Shown: positions 1 through 6,091, numbered from the stretch's first letter. The stretch is DNA of 12,061 nt from Ruminococcus sp. (GCA_017544125.1 JAFYET010000025.1:1-12061); one strand, 5' to 3'. Program-made: numbers and translations. The notes: generated from the letters alone by a model not told the origin.

Positions 1-827
1 AGTGCGTCAGATATCTCCTCCACCGAGCGGGCTATGAGCTTTTTGAAAAGCGGGGCTGCCTTGTCGGCTGCCTCCTGCACCTCGGCGTGAGTGAGGGGGT
101 TAGGGCTTATGCCTGCGGCAAGGTTGCAAACGCATGAGACCGCACAGACCTTCATGCCTGCGTGGTTTGCGGCAATTGCCTCTACCGCTGTGCTCATACC
201 CACCGCATCAGCGCCCATTGCTGCGAGCATCTTTATCTCGGCAGGCGTTTCAAATGAAGGACCTGTCAGCTGCGCATAAACGCCCTGCTGAACCTTTATG
301 CCGTTTTCCTTGGCGGGATCCTTTATTATACGCACAAGGCTCTTATCATATACCTCGCTCATATCCGGGAAGCGTGTGCCAAGCTCGTCTATATTTGCGC
401 CGATGAGCGGGTTAGGCACGAATGTTGCTATATGGTCGGTGAGTATCATAAAATCACCCGCCGAGAAGCTCTTGTTTATGCCGCCCGAGGCATTTGTGAG
501 GAAAAGCACCTTAGCCCCCAGCATACCCATAAGCCTTGCAGGCAGCACAACGTCCTTTATATCATACCCCTCATAGTAATGCACCCTGCCCTGCATACAC
601 ACAACAGGCACATCGTCTATATAGCCGAATACGAACCTGCCCTTATGCCCCTCGACAGTCGAGCGGGGGAAGCCCTCGATATCGGCATAGTCTATCTCGC
701 ACTCTTTTCTTATGCTGTCGGCAAATGCCCCCAGCCCCGAGCCGAGCACCAGCGCTATCTGCGGCACAAAATCGGTGCGCTCTCTTACACAGTCATAGCA
801 TCTTCTGAGTTTTTCATAGGGTGTCAT
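1..827 (-). CDS. Purine nucleoside phosphorylase, class I (3' end cut by window edge)
   Basis: The enzyme catalyses phosphorolysis of purine (deoxy)nucleosides to base plus (deoxy)ribose-1-phosphate, in cytoplasmic purine salvage. The frame reads 275 residues from the ATG at 827 to the left edge with no stop seen; the family is usually about 270-280 residues, so only a few C-terminal residues can be missing. The class I (PunA, trimeric type) pattern is intact: phosphate loop GSGLG at 29-33, His61, the block QGRVHYYEGY at 79-88 (Arg81, His83, Glu86), LTNASGGI at 110-117, GPSFETPAE at 189-197 with the base-binding Glu193, VGMSTAVEA at 209-217, and Asn235 in VSCVCN. These match the spacing of the human PNP active-site residues (known family). 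A strong AGGAGG lies 7 bases before the start. It has its own promoter at 1021-1049, and its leader contains a repeat element. No downstream partner is visible. Orthologues are called punA, pnp or deoD, so no symbol is chosen. Confidence 0.95.
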   Translation of the reverse strand, partial: MTPYEKLRRCYDCVRERTDFVPQIALVLGSGLGAFADSIRKECEIDYADIEGFPRSTVEGHKGRFVFGYIDDVPVVCMQGRVHYYEGYDIKDVVLPARLMGMLGAKVLFLTNASGGINKSFSAGDFMILTDHIATFVPNPLIGANIDELGTRFPDMSEVYDKSLVRIIKDPAKENGIKVQQGVYAQLTGPSFETPAEIKMLAAMGADAVGMSTAVEAIAANHAGMKVCAVSCVCNLAAGISPNPLTHAEVQEAADKAAPLFKKLIARSVEEISDA

Positions 828-842
828 AGTTACTCCTCCTCG

Positions 843-1017
843 TATAATGCAAAATGCTTAATGCATAATGCATAATTGATGTGTGTGCCTTCGGCACACT
901 TATACCCATTCGGGCGACCGCCTGCGGCGGTAATTATTCCGGCAATACCATTTTAAGATATGTCGGCGCAAGCCGACACCTTAATTATGCATTATGCATT
1001 ACGCATTATGCATTATA
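843..1017. mobile_element. MITE-like element with 34-bp terminal inverted repeats and internal hairpins
   Basis: The outer arms 844-877 and 983-1016 are inverted copies matching at 32 of 34 positions (ending AATGCATAATGCATAATT on the inner side). The outermost pair T843/A1017 also matches, and TA at both ends could be a target duplication. Inside are three short perfect hairpins: 883-899 (7-bp stem, TTC loop), 917-931 (6-bp stem, TGC loop) and 961-978 (7-bp stem, GCAA loop). No coding frame is present, so it would need a transposase in trans. Both inner ends have the same design (AATT, then a short G/T-rich run ending GTGT, then a hairpin), and a fragment at 4395-4427 repeats it. This supports a dispersed family. 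Mobility itself is inference. It lies wholly between the pnp promoter and the pnp start, so it should be transcribed as leader RNA. Confidence 0.7.
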
Positions 1018-1020
1018 AAT

Positions 1021-1049
1021 ATTGTACCACGAAATCATCATGATTGCAA
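1021..1049 (-). promoter_or_regulatory. Sigma-A promoter of the purine nucleoside phosphorylase gene
   Basis: On the minus strand TTGCAA (1049-1044) is followed by a 17-bp spacer and TACAAT (1026-1021), with TGG just before the -10 as an extended -10 motif. The predicted start of transcription, near 1014, falls within the first bases of the adjacent inverted-repeat element. The mRNA leader would be about 185 bases and almost all element sequence. Confidence 0.75.
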
Positions 1050-1140
1050 GGGTCATATAAAACCGCTTGCTCATTGAGTTTAGAGTGAAAACACCCCTGT
1101 TTTTGTGCAATCTGTATACCGTTCACAAAAAGTTTAGAAT

Positions 1141-1160
1141 TTACAGAACAGTTACAGAAC
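1141..1160. repeat. Tandem 9-bp direct repeat with 11-bp period, operator-like
   Basis: TTACAGAAC occurs at 1141-1149 and again at 1152-1160, one helical turn apart, in the otherwise gene-free stretch between the divergent pnp and regulator promoters. Half-sites spaced by one turn suit a DNA-binding protein. The regulator encoded just downstream is an obvious candidate, but that is inference only. The rest of 1050-1330 is AT-rich; besides the features listed separately I see no gene in it. Confidence 0.35.
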
Positions 1161-1223
1161 TATCCCTATTTTCGGGCTGTAAATTTGTTTATCCCTGTAG
1201 ATACAAGGCTTTTTGAGAGTACA

Positions 1224-1238
1224 TTAACAATATGTTAA
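1224..1238. repeat. Palindrome TTAACA-N3-TGTTAA upstream of the regulator gene
   Basis: A perfect 6-bp inverted repeat with a 3-bp centre (ATA), about 95 bp upstream of the main regulator promoter. Just downstream, TGTTACAAT at 1258-1266 resembles an extended -10 element without a good -35, followed by a small hairpin TGGCT-CAA-AGCCA at 1288-1300. A second, weaker promoter with an operator is possible but unproven. Confidence 0.3.
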
Positions 1239-1331
1239 CACATTCGGGCGCAAAATATGTTACAATTTGTAATAAATAGAGAGTGCTTGGCTCAAAGCCA
1301 GAACGTTTTGAACATTTTTACTATAAACCAC

Positions 1332-1360
1332 TTGCAAAAATTATTTATTTTTGGTATAAT
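1332..1360 (+). promoter_or_regulatory. Sigma-A promoter of the CdaR/PucR-type regulator gene
   Basis: TTGCAA (1332-1337), a 17-bp spacer and a perfect TATAAT (1355-1360) with the extended -10 TGG. The predicted start is near 1367, giving a 5' leader of about 70 bases before the ATG at 1437. The -35, spacer length and extended -10 match the divergent pnp promoter. Confidence 0.8.
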
Positions 1361-1436
1361 AATAAAGAATGATAATGACAGATAAATCGGTCTGCCATAT
1401 CCTCAAGTAAATTATAAAAGCAGAGGAGTAAAACTT

Positions 1437-2522
1437 ATGTCAAACAGATTATTTCAGAGCGTTGTTCATCAGATGCGTGACACTATCGACTGCACCATAG
1501 GCGTTATCGACGAGAATGCCTCGATCATTGCCTGCTCGGAGCTTTCGCAGGTGGGCACGACAAATGAGTTCGTTTCCCTTGATCTGAGTGATTCACACGA
1601 TATTTTCGTAAGGGACGGCTACACATACAAGCCTTTCGGCGCACACATGAAGCCCGATTATGCAGTGTTTGTAGAGGGCACAGACGAGGTGGCAGCAAAG
1701 TATGCGAGCATTCTCGCTATTACCCTTTCAAGCATAAAGCAGTATTACGACGAGAAGTATGACAGGAACAACTTCATCAAGAACGTTGTTCTTGACAACG
1801 TGCTCCCCGGCGATGTTCACGTAAAGGCAAGAGAGCTGCACTTCAGCTCTGACACGCCGAGAGTTGTCCTGCTTATAAGGATAATCTCTTCAAACGACGT
1901 TTCTGCTTATGACGTGATACAGAACCTCTTCCCTGACAAGAACAAGGATTTCGTCTTCAACATCACCGAGAGCGACATCGTACTCGTTAAGGAAGTTTCC
2001 TCGGGCATCGACTCGAAGGATCTTGAAAAGCTGGCAAGGAGCATTTCCGACACCCTTTCAAGCGAGTTCTACACAAGAGTAAACGTCGGCATAGGCACTG
2101 TTGTTGAGGGCGTAAGAGATCTTGCACGCTCCTTCAAGGAGGCTCAGATAGCTCTTGAGGTCGGCAAGGTATTTGATACTGACAAGATAATCGTTTCCTA
2201 CGACAACTTAGGTATCGCAAGGCTTATCTATCATCTGCCCACAACTCTCTGCGAGACATTCTTAAGAGAAGTATTCAAGAAGGGCTCGATAGAGTCGCTT
2301 GACCACGAGACACTGTTTACTATACAGAAGTTCTTTGAGAACAACCTCAACGTTTCCGAGACATCGAGAAAGCTGTTCGTTCACAGAAACACCCTCGTAT
2401 ACAGATTAGAGAAGATAAAGAAGCTCACAGGTCTTGACCTGAGAGAGTTTGACCACGCTATCATCTTCAAGATAGCACTTATGGTCAAGAAATACTTATC
2501 GGCAAACCCCGTTAAGTTCTAA
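1437..2522 (+). CDS. CdaR/PucR-family transcriptional regulator
   Basis: A 361-residue cytoplasmic protein. Its C-terminus (about 290-355) is the PucR-type helix-turn-helix: FFENNLNVSETSRKLFVHRN, followed by TLVYRLEKIKKLTGLDL. The middle (about 140-250) resembles the CdaR GGDEF-like domain, with the characteristic run VGIGTVVEGVRDLARSFKEA near 214-235. The N-terminal 130 residues look like a sensory domain (IGVIDENASIIACSE) of the sugar-diacid-recognition type, but the ligand cannot be told from sequence. The start is supported by AGAGGAG 8 bases upstream and by a strong promoter. Family members control diacid, purine or amino-acid catabolism. Here the neighbours are purine salvage on one side and ftsEX on the other, so no target is implied. 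A terminator lies between this gene and ftsE, so coupling to cell division would need read-through. Family assignment is firm, specificity unknown. Confidence 0.87.
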   Translation: MSNRLFQSVVHQMRDTIDCTIGVIDENASIIACSELSQVGTTNEFVSLDLSDSHDIFVRDGYTYKPFGAHMKPDYAVFVEGTDEVAAKYASILAITLSSIKQYYDEKYDRNNFIKNVVLDNVLPGDVHVKARELHFSSDTPRVVLLIRIISSNDVSAYDVIQNLFPDKNKDFVFNITESDIVLVKEVSSGIDSKDLEKLARSISDTLSSEFYTRVNVGIGTVVEGVRDLARSFKEAQIALEVGKVFDTDKIIVSYDNLGIARLIYHLPTTLCETFLREVFKKGSIESLDHETLFTIQKFFENNLNVSETSRKLFVHRNTLVYRLEKIKKLTGLDLREFDHAIIFKIALMVKKYLSANPVKF

Positions 2523-2693
2523 GGTAATACCACACTACCATTGTGTGTCAGATACGCCGTCCGAATTTTCGTCAGAGTGTCTGTTTTTGCCGCAGTTTTA
2601 CTGGCGTAAATCAAGGCAAAAATGGGCGCTATGACGGAAATTCGGCAAGTAGATGGCACACAAAGGAAAAACCGGTGGTTGTGTGGTGTTACC
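2523..2693. mobile_element. MITE-like long imperfect palindrome abutting the regulator stop codon
   Basis: The ends GGTAATACCACAC (2523-2535) and its inverse at 2681-2693 match at 12 of 13 positions. The similarity continues inward with gaps: TTGTGTG-N-CA, GCCG, AATTT(T/C)CGTCA, and TTTTTGCC at 2584-2591 against GGCAAAAA at 2615-2622, with a small CAGT-TTT-ACTG hairpin at the tip. Transcribed from the regulator promoter it would form one long stem. It starts on the base after the TAA stop codon. It holds no convincing gene. A short extra inverted repeat, GTTACC-ACAA-GGTAAC (2688-2703), overlaps its right end. The sequence is unrelated to the element at 843-1017. A structured untranslated RNA is the alternative reading. 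Confidence 0.6.
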
Positions 2694-2712
2694 ACAAGGT
2701 AACGCACATAAT

Positions 2713-2755
2713 AATGCCTGCCATACATATAAATACGGCAGGCATTTGAGTTTTT
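2713..2755 (+). terminator. Rho-independent terminator between the regulator gene and ftsE
   Basis: A perfect 10-bp stem AATGCCTGCC (2713-2722) / GGCAGGCATT (2737-2746) with a 14-base AT-rich loop, then TGAGTTTTT. It ends only 3 bases before the ftsE ribosome binding site. ftsE transcription must therefore come from read-through or from a promoter I could not identify with confidence. Confidence 0.8.
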
Positions 2756-2773
2756 ATTAAGGAGTGTAATATT

Positions 2774-3454
2774 TTGGTAGAGTTCAAGGACGTGTCCGTC
2801 ACCTACACAAGCGGTGTGGATGCGCTTAACAAGGTCAATCTGAAGATCAACGACGGCGACTTTGCATTCGTCGTAGGTCCTTCGGGTGCAGGCAAATCAA
2901 CGCTTATCAAGCTGATACTCAAGGAGATAAACGCAACATCGGGCGTTGTAACGGTAAACGGCTTCAACCTTTCAAAGCTAAGACGTGGCAAGGTGCCGAA
3001 GCTGAGAAGGACTATCGGCGTGGTTTTCCAGGATTTCAGGCTGATACCCACTATGACGGTTTATGAGAACATTGCATTCGTTCTGCGTGTTATAGACGCA
3101 CCTGCAAAGTACATAAAGAGCCGTGTACCCTATGTTATATCACTTGTAGGGCTTACAGAAAAATCAAAGGCCTACCCCACCGAGCTTTCGGGCGGTGAAC
3201 AGCAGCGTGTAGCGCTTGCAAGAGCTTTAGTAAACGACCCCAAGCTCATAATCGCAGACGAGCCTACGGGCAACATCGACCCTGCGCTCTCCTACGAGAT
3301 AGTTGAGCTGTTAAAGGGCATAAACGAGTGCGGCACTACCATTCTTATGGTAACACACGAGCACGACATAGTTCGGCACTTTGGCGGAAGAATAATAAAT
3401 ATCAACAAGGGTGTCATATCCTTCGATGAAGTAGTTGGAGGTAAGGGCAAATGA
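2774..3454 (+). CDS. ftsE: Cell-division ABC transporter ATPase FtsE
   Basis: The ATPase half of FtsEX, a membrane complex that uses ATP hydrolysis to activate septal peptidoglycan hydrolases rather than to transport a solute. It has 226 residues, typical for FtsE. Motifs in order: Walker A GPSGAGKST at 35-43, Q-loop Gln86 in FQDFRLIPTMTVYEN, signature LSGGEQQRVALARAL from 138, Walker B LIIADEPTGNID from 158, and the H-loop His195 in VTHEHD. The start is a UUG codon at 2774 giving MVEFKDVSV. It is supported by AAGGAG 9 bases upstream, and there is no nearby ATG that keeps the first beta strand. The stop overlaps the ftsX start in ATGA, implying translational coupling. The likely wall-hydrolase partner is the coiled-coil M23 protein encoded after ftsX. 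Confidence 0.96.
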   Translation: MVEFKDVSVTYTSGVDALNKVNLKINDGDFAFVVGPSGAGKSTLIKLILKEINATSGVVTVNGFNLSKLRRGKVPKLRRTIGVVFQDFRLIPTMTVYENIAFVLRVIDAPAKYIKSRVPYVISLVGLTEKSKAYPTELSGGEQQRVALARALVNDPKLIIADEPTGNIDPALSYEIVELLKGINECGTTILMVTHEHDIVRHFGGRIININKGVISFDEVVGGKGK

Positions 3455-4356
3455 GATTCAGTAGTATGAGATACCTTGTTGGTCAGGGTTTTAAAAGCAT
3501 TTGGAAAAACAGGATGATGAGCTTTGCATCATTTTGTATAATACTTGTATCGCTTCTTATGGTAGGGCTTTCGGCTTTAGCATCGCTCAACCTCTCGAAG
3601 ATAATAAACGGCATTGAGGACAAGAGTGAAGCGATAGTAGTTATCAAAGACGGCATAACCGAAGAGGAGAAAACAGCACTCACAAAGGAGATTACGCTTA
3701 TCCCCAACGTCAATGAGCTGAAATTCTACTCGAAGGACGAAGCGTGGAAGTCAATGGTGGAGGATATGCCCAAGGACGAGCAGGATCTGTTCAAGTATGC
3801 AGACGACAACCCCCTGCCTGACACCTTCAAGATGACGGTAGTTGACATCAAGAAGATGAGCGAGACTACTGCTCAGATAAGCTCGATGAAAAACGTTGAC
3901 TCGGTAAAATCGCCTACCTCGTTCACTGATATGCTCATATCAATCCAGAGGGTAGTAACGATAATATCGGCAGCGATAATCATAGCACTTGTGCTTGTCT
4001 GCCTTATCATCATATCAAACACCACAAGGGCAAGCGTTTTCACAAGGCGCAAGGAAATAAACATCATGAAATACGTTGGTGCGACAAACACCTTTATCAG
4101 GATACCTTTCTTTATCGAGGGTATGATAGTTGGTATAATCGCTGCAGCCTGTGCGCTTTTCCTGACACAGTTTGCATACGAGGGCGTATACAAGATATTC
4201 AGCACCGACTTCTCCCTCTGGGCAGTTCTCGGTATGCAGAATCTCTATTCATTTGACAGCCTGTTCAAGATAGTTGCTGTATCCTATGCAGTTGCAGGCG
4301 CACTTATCGGCGCTGTCGGCACATCTATCAGCACGGGCAAGCACTTAAAGGTATAA
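3451..4356 (+). CDS. ftsX: Cell-division permease-like protein FtsX
   Basis: The integral membrane half of FtsEX, 301 residues. The order is a cytoplasmic N-tail, TM1 (about 24-46), a large extracytoplasmic loop (about 47-165) that in the family binds the coiled-coil hydrolase partner, and then TM2 (about 168-190), TM3 (about 217-239) and TM4 (about 271-292). Recognisable family segments are NPLPDTF in the outer loop and the cytoplasmic coupling stretch RRKEINIMKYVGATNTFIRI followed by PFFIEGM. The start overlaps the ftsE stop by four bases. A terminator-like hairpin follows the stop directly, so the next M23 gene would be expressed at a lower or separate level. The assignment is secure from the fold pattern and the ftsE partner. 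Confidence 0.96.
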   Translation: MRFSSMRYLVGQGFKSIWKNRMMSFASFCIILVSLLMVGLSALASLNLSKIINGIEDKSEAIVVIKDGITEEEKTALTKEITLIPNVNELKFYSKDEAWKSMVEDMPKDEQDLFKYADDNPLPDTFKMTVVDIKKMSETTAQISSMKNVDSVKSPTSFTDMLISIQRVVTIISAAIIIALVLVCLIIISNTTRASVFTRRKEINIMKYVGATNTFIRIPFFIEGMIVGIIAAACALFLTQFAYEGVYKIFSTDFSLWAVLGMQNLYSFDSLFKIVAVSYAVAGALIGAVGTSISTGKHLKV

Positions 4357-4363
4357 TAAACAC

Positions 4364-4390
4364 AAAAGCCGCTCACTTCGGGCGGCTTTT
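4364..4390 (+). terminator. Terminator after ftsX
   Basis: A perfect 9-bp stem AAAAGCCGC (4364-4372) / GCGGCTTTT (4382-4390) with a 9-base loop. The T-run is part of the stem, and the A-run on the other side would allow it to work in both directions. Confidence 0.7.
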
Positions 4391-4394
4391 ATAG

Positions 4395-4427
4395 AATGCA
4401 TAATTGAGGTGTCCTGATTCGCAGGAC
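4395..4427 (+). repeat. Solo end of the AATGCATAATT hairpin-repeat family
   Basis: AATGCATAATT (4395-4405) is followed by GAGGT and then a hairpin GTCCTG-ATTCG-CAGGAC (4411-4427). The layout is the same as each inner end of the element at 843-1017: TIR tail, short G/T-rich run, hairpin. Only one end is present. It fills most of the gap between the ftsX terminator and the ribosome binding site of the next gene. It is either a relic or an independently spreading half element. Confidence 0.5.
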
Positions 4428-4448
4428 GTAATCAAAAAAGGACGATCT

Positions 4449-5870
4449 ATGATAAGAAAATACAAGACCAAGGCACTGCTGTCGTTTGCATTGGCGCTGA
4501 TAATAAGCGTCAGCGCTCTCGGGCAGGGGCAGACGCTGACTGAGGCGGCTGCTTCCGAGGCACAGCAAAACCAGCAGGACATAAAAAGCAAGAAAAGCAA
4601 GATATCTGACCTTGAAAAGAAGCAGGCAGAGCTTGATGAAAAGATAGCCGCCACCAAGGACGATATCAGCGCTCAGCAAGAGAACCAGCAGGCTATACAG
4701 GAGCAGATTGACACTGTCGGCGAAACGATAGCTGCCTTAAGCGCCTCGATAGCAGAGCTTGATGCAAAGATAGACAAGCTCGGCAAGGACATAATCGAGC
4801 AGGAGGCTGCCGTTGCTGCCAAGCGTGAGGAGATAGACAAGGGCATAAACGACTTCAAGGGCAGGCTGCGGGCGCTTTACATAGCGGGCAGCGAGAGCTA
4901 TGCCGATGTACTCCTCGGGGCTGATGACTTTTACGATATGCTCATGAAAATGGAGCTTATAAAGCGTGTCACCGACCACGACAACGAGGAGATAGACCGC
5001 CTTGTTGCCATAAAGAACGACTACGAGGCACAGCTTGCGGTGCTTGAGCAGAACAGAGATGAGCTGAACGCTTCAAACGAGGAACTCAAAGCCCAGAAAG
5101 AAAAGAGCGAAAAGCAGAAGAAAAAGCTGGCAGAGCTTTACAAGCAGAGCGAGCAGGTGATAAATGAGCTGAAAAAGAGTGAAGAAGCCTATGAGAAGAA
5201 CAAGGAAAAGCTCGAGGCAGAGAGGAACAAGTTCGAGGCTGACCTGCAAGCGCTCTACAAAAAGGAAGAGGAGCGCAAGGCTCGTGAAAAGGCTGAGGCA
5301 GAGGCAAAAGCAGAGGCAGAGCGCAAAAAGCGTGAAGCAGAGCAGGCACAGCAGCAACAGCAGCAGACCACAGACAACACCTACTACGAAGATGATGAGG
5401 ACGACGACGAGCCTGTGATATATGACAGCCCCGCAGCGAGCACGGGCTTTATATGGCCTGTTCCCGGGCAGTACGGCATAACCTCATACATGGGCTGGCG
5501 CTGGGGTGCATTCCACAAGGGAATAGACATAAGCACCTGGGGCATCAGGGGCTCGAATGTAGTTGCGGCGGCTGACGGCACCGTGCTGGTAGCTGACGGC
5601 TACTGCACCCACGACTGGCCAAAGGACGGCAGCTGCGGCTGCGGCGGCGGTTACGGCAACTACGTAATAATCGACCACGGCAACGGCTACTGGACGCTTT
5701 ACGGGCATATGATGGAAAACTCCGTCACCGTGACCCCCGGGCAGTATGTCAAGCAGGGGCAGAAGATAGGTCAGGTAGGCACAACAGGCTGGTCCACCGG
5801 CGACCACTGCCACTTTGAGGTAAGACAGAACGGCAACCCCGTTGACCCGACGCAGTATGTGAGCTACTGA
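4449..5870 (+). CDS. Secreted coiled-coil M23 peptidoglycan endopeptidase, probable FtsEX partner (EnvC/PcsB-like)
   Basis: A 473-residue exported wall hydrolase. An N-terminal signal peptide (basic MIRKYKTK, hydrophobic core 9-24, Ala-rich cleavage region near 30-36) precedes a long coiled coil (about 37-305). This is interrupted at 135-178 by the family hinge FKGRLRALYIAG...ADDFYDML. A low-complexity linker follows, with an Ala/Glu/Lys repeat, six glutamines and an acidic run. The C-terminal M23 (LytM) domain spans about 333-473. Zinc ligands and catalytic residues are present: His356 and Asp360 (HKGID), His420 (LYGHM), His453 and His455 (HCHFE), so the enzyme should be active. A Cys-containing insert CTHDWPKDGSCGC sits inside the domain. 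I chose the ATG at 4449, with AGGA 6 bases upstream, over a UUG 45 bases earlier that lies in a repeat and would spoil the signal peptide. Position after ftsEX suggests activation by FtsX; this is inference from EnvC and PcsB systems. Confidence 0.92.
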   Translation: MIRKYKTKALLSFALALIISVSALGQGQTLTEAAASEAQQNQQDIKSKKSKISDLEKKQAELDEKIAATKDDISAQQENQQAIQEQIDTVGETIAALSASIAELDAKIDKLGKDIIEQEAAVAAKREEIDKGINDFKGRLRALYIAGSESYADVLLGADDFYDMLMKMELIKRVTDHDNEEIDRLVAIKNDYEAQLAVLEQNRDELNASNEELKAQKEKSEKQKKKLAELYKQSEQVINELKKSEEAYEKNKEKLEAERNKFEADLQALYKKEEERKAREKAEAEAKAEAERKKREAEQAQQQQQQTTDNTYYEDDEDDDEPVIYDSPAASTGFIWPVPGQYGITSYMGWRWGAFHKGIDISTWGIRGSNVVAAADGTVLVADGYCTHDWPKDGSCGCGGGYGNYVIIDHGNGYWTLYGHMMENSVTVTPGQYVKQGQKIGQVGTTGWSTGDHCHFEVRQNGNPVDPTQYVSY

Positions 5871-5888
5871 AATACCGGCTCACGGCAC

Positions 5889-5917
5889 TTGACAAACGCA
5901 TTGTTTGGTGTTATAAT
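5889..5917 (+). promoter_or_regulatory. Consensus promoter of the antisense (antitoxin) RNA
   Basis: A perfect TTGACA (5889-5894), a 17-bp spacer and a perfect TATAAT (5912-5917), with TGT as extended -10. This is the best promoter in the window. It is not followed by any plausible rightward protein gene, only by a roughly 88-base stretch ending in a terminator, which points to a small RNA. Confidence 0.9.
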
Positions 5918-5923
5918 ATAAAA

Positions 5924-6012
5924 AAGAAGGTGCCTGCGGTAAGCGGTCACCTCCGAAAGTCGCTAAATAAACAATAGCCGCCTTATGTGGAAGTCAGGCG
6001 GCTATTTCTTTT
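5924..6012 (+). ncRNA. Putative antitoxin antisense RNA of a type I toxin-antitoxin locus
   Basis: A short RNA of about 88 bases is predicted from the consensus promoter at 5889-5917 to the terminator at 5973-6012. Near its 5' end it can fold as AGGTGCCTGC-GGTAA-GCGGTCACCT (10-bp stem, one mismatch). The 3' arm of this stem runs into TCACCTCC (5947-5954), the exact complement of the toxin Shine-Dalgarno GGAGGTGA (6104-6097). Its 3' end is antisense to the toxin mRNA 3' end, stop codon included. Two separated contact sites, one at the translation start and one at a shared terminator, are the arrangement known from Fst/par loci. Function is inferred from layout. The start site is predicted, not observed. 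Confidence 0.7.
5973..6012. terminator. Shared bidirectional terminator of toxin mRNA and antisense RNA
   Basis: An 11-bp stem, AATAGCCGCCT (5973-5983) with AGGCGGCTATT (5996-6006), and a 12-base loop. The right side continues TTTCTTTT for the rightward RNA; the left side gives GTTTATTT for the leftward RNA. The toxin stop codon (6004-6002) is inside the stem. The loops of the two RNAs are perfect complements. Confidence 0.85.
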
Positions 6013-6091
6013 GGTTATTGCAGATGCGAACAACAATATCAATTATTGTCGCAATAAGTAACAGAAGAGTCAATACCTCGAGTGTACTCAT
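6002..6091 (-). CDS. Small hydrophobic peptide, putative type I (Fst/holin-like) toxin
   Basis: A 29-residue peptide that starts MSTLEVLTLLLLIATIIDIV and ends VRICNNQKK. A single hydrophobic helix (about 4-21) is followed by a positive polar tail, the form of membrane toxins such as Fst, TxpA and BsrG. The start resembles the M-(S/T)-x-Y-E-x-L opening of the holin-like toxin family, with Leu for Tyr. I chose the ATG at 6091 because GGAGGTGA lies 5 bases upstream and the promoter at 6156-6184 gives a normal leader; a longer in-frame reading starts at the promoter itself and is not credible. The Shine-Dalgarno is in a local hairpin and is matched by the antisense RNA. The stop lies in the shared terminator. 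A small membrane regulator unrelated to toxicity is the main alternative. Confidence 0.72.
   Translation of the reverse strand: MSTLEVLTLLLLIATIIDIVVRICNNQKK

Noticed and set aside
432..875. Rightward 147-residue frame over the pnp region
   Set aside because: It is the complement of a clearly conserved purine nucleoside phosphorylase gene, has no family features, and ends in the repeat element.
844..1016. CRISPR array suggested by repeated AATGCATAATGC units
   Set aside because: The units are tandem within inverted arms, with no regular spacers and no cas genes.
1096..1112. Possible terminator AAAACA-CCCC-TGTTTT-like hairpin
   Set aside because: The stem is short and AT-rich, no gene ends there, and the two genes beside it diverge.
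1300..1318. Possible LexA box around GAACGTTTTGAAC
   Set aside because: It reads as a direct GAAC repeat, not the inverted GAAC-N4-GTTC needed.
2543..2749. Small protein in the gap between the regulator and ftsE
   Set aside because: The frame runs through a palindrome and a terminator, with no ribosome binding site or recognisable composition.
5073..5357. Leftward Leu/Phe-rich frames opposite the coiled-coil gene
   Set aside because: Hydrophobic composition is the expected complement of Glu/Lys/Gln-rich coiled-coil codons; no start signal.
5859..5883. GTGAGC/GCTCAC hairpin over the stop of the first M23 gene as a terminator
   Set aside because: 6-bp stem and no T-run; the shared terminator at 5973-6012 could serve instead.
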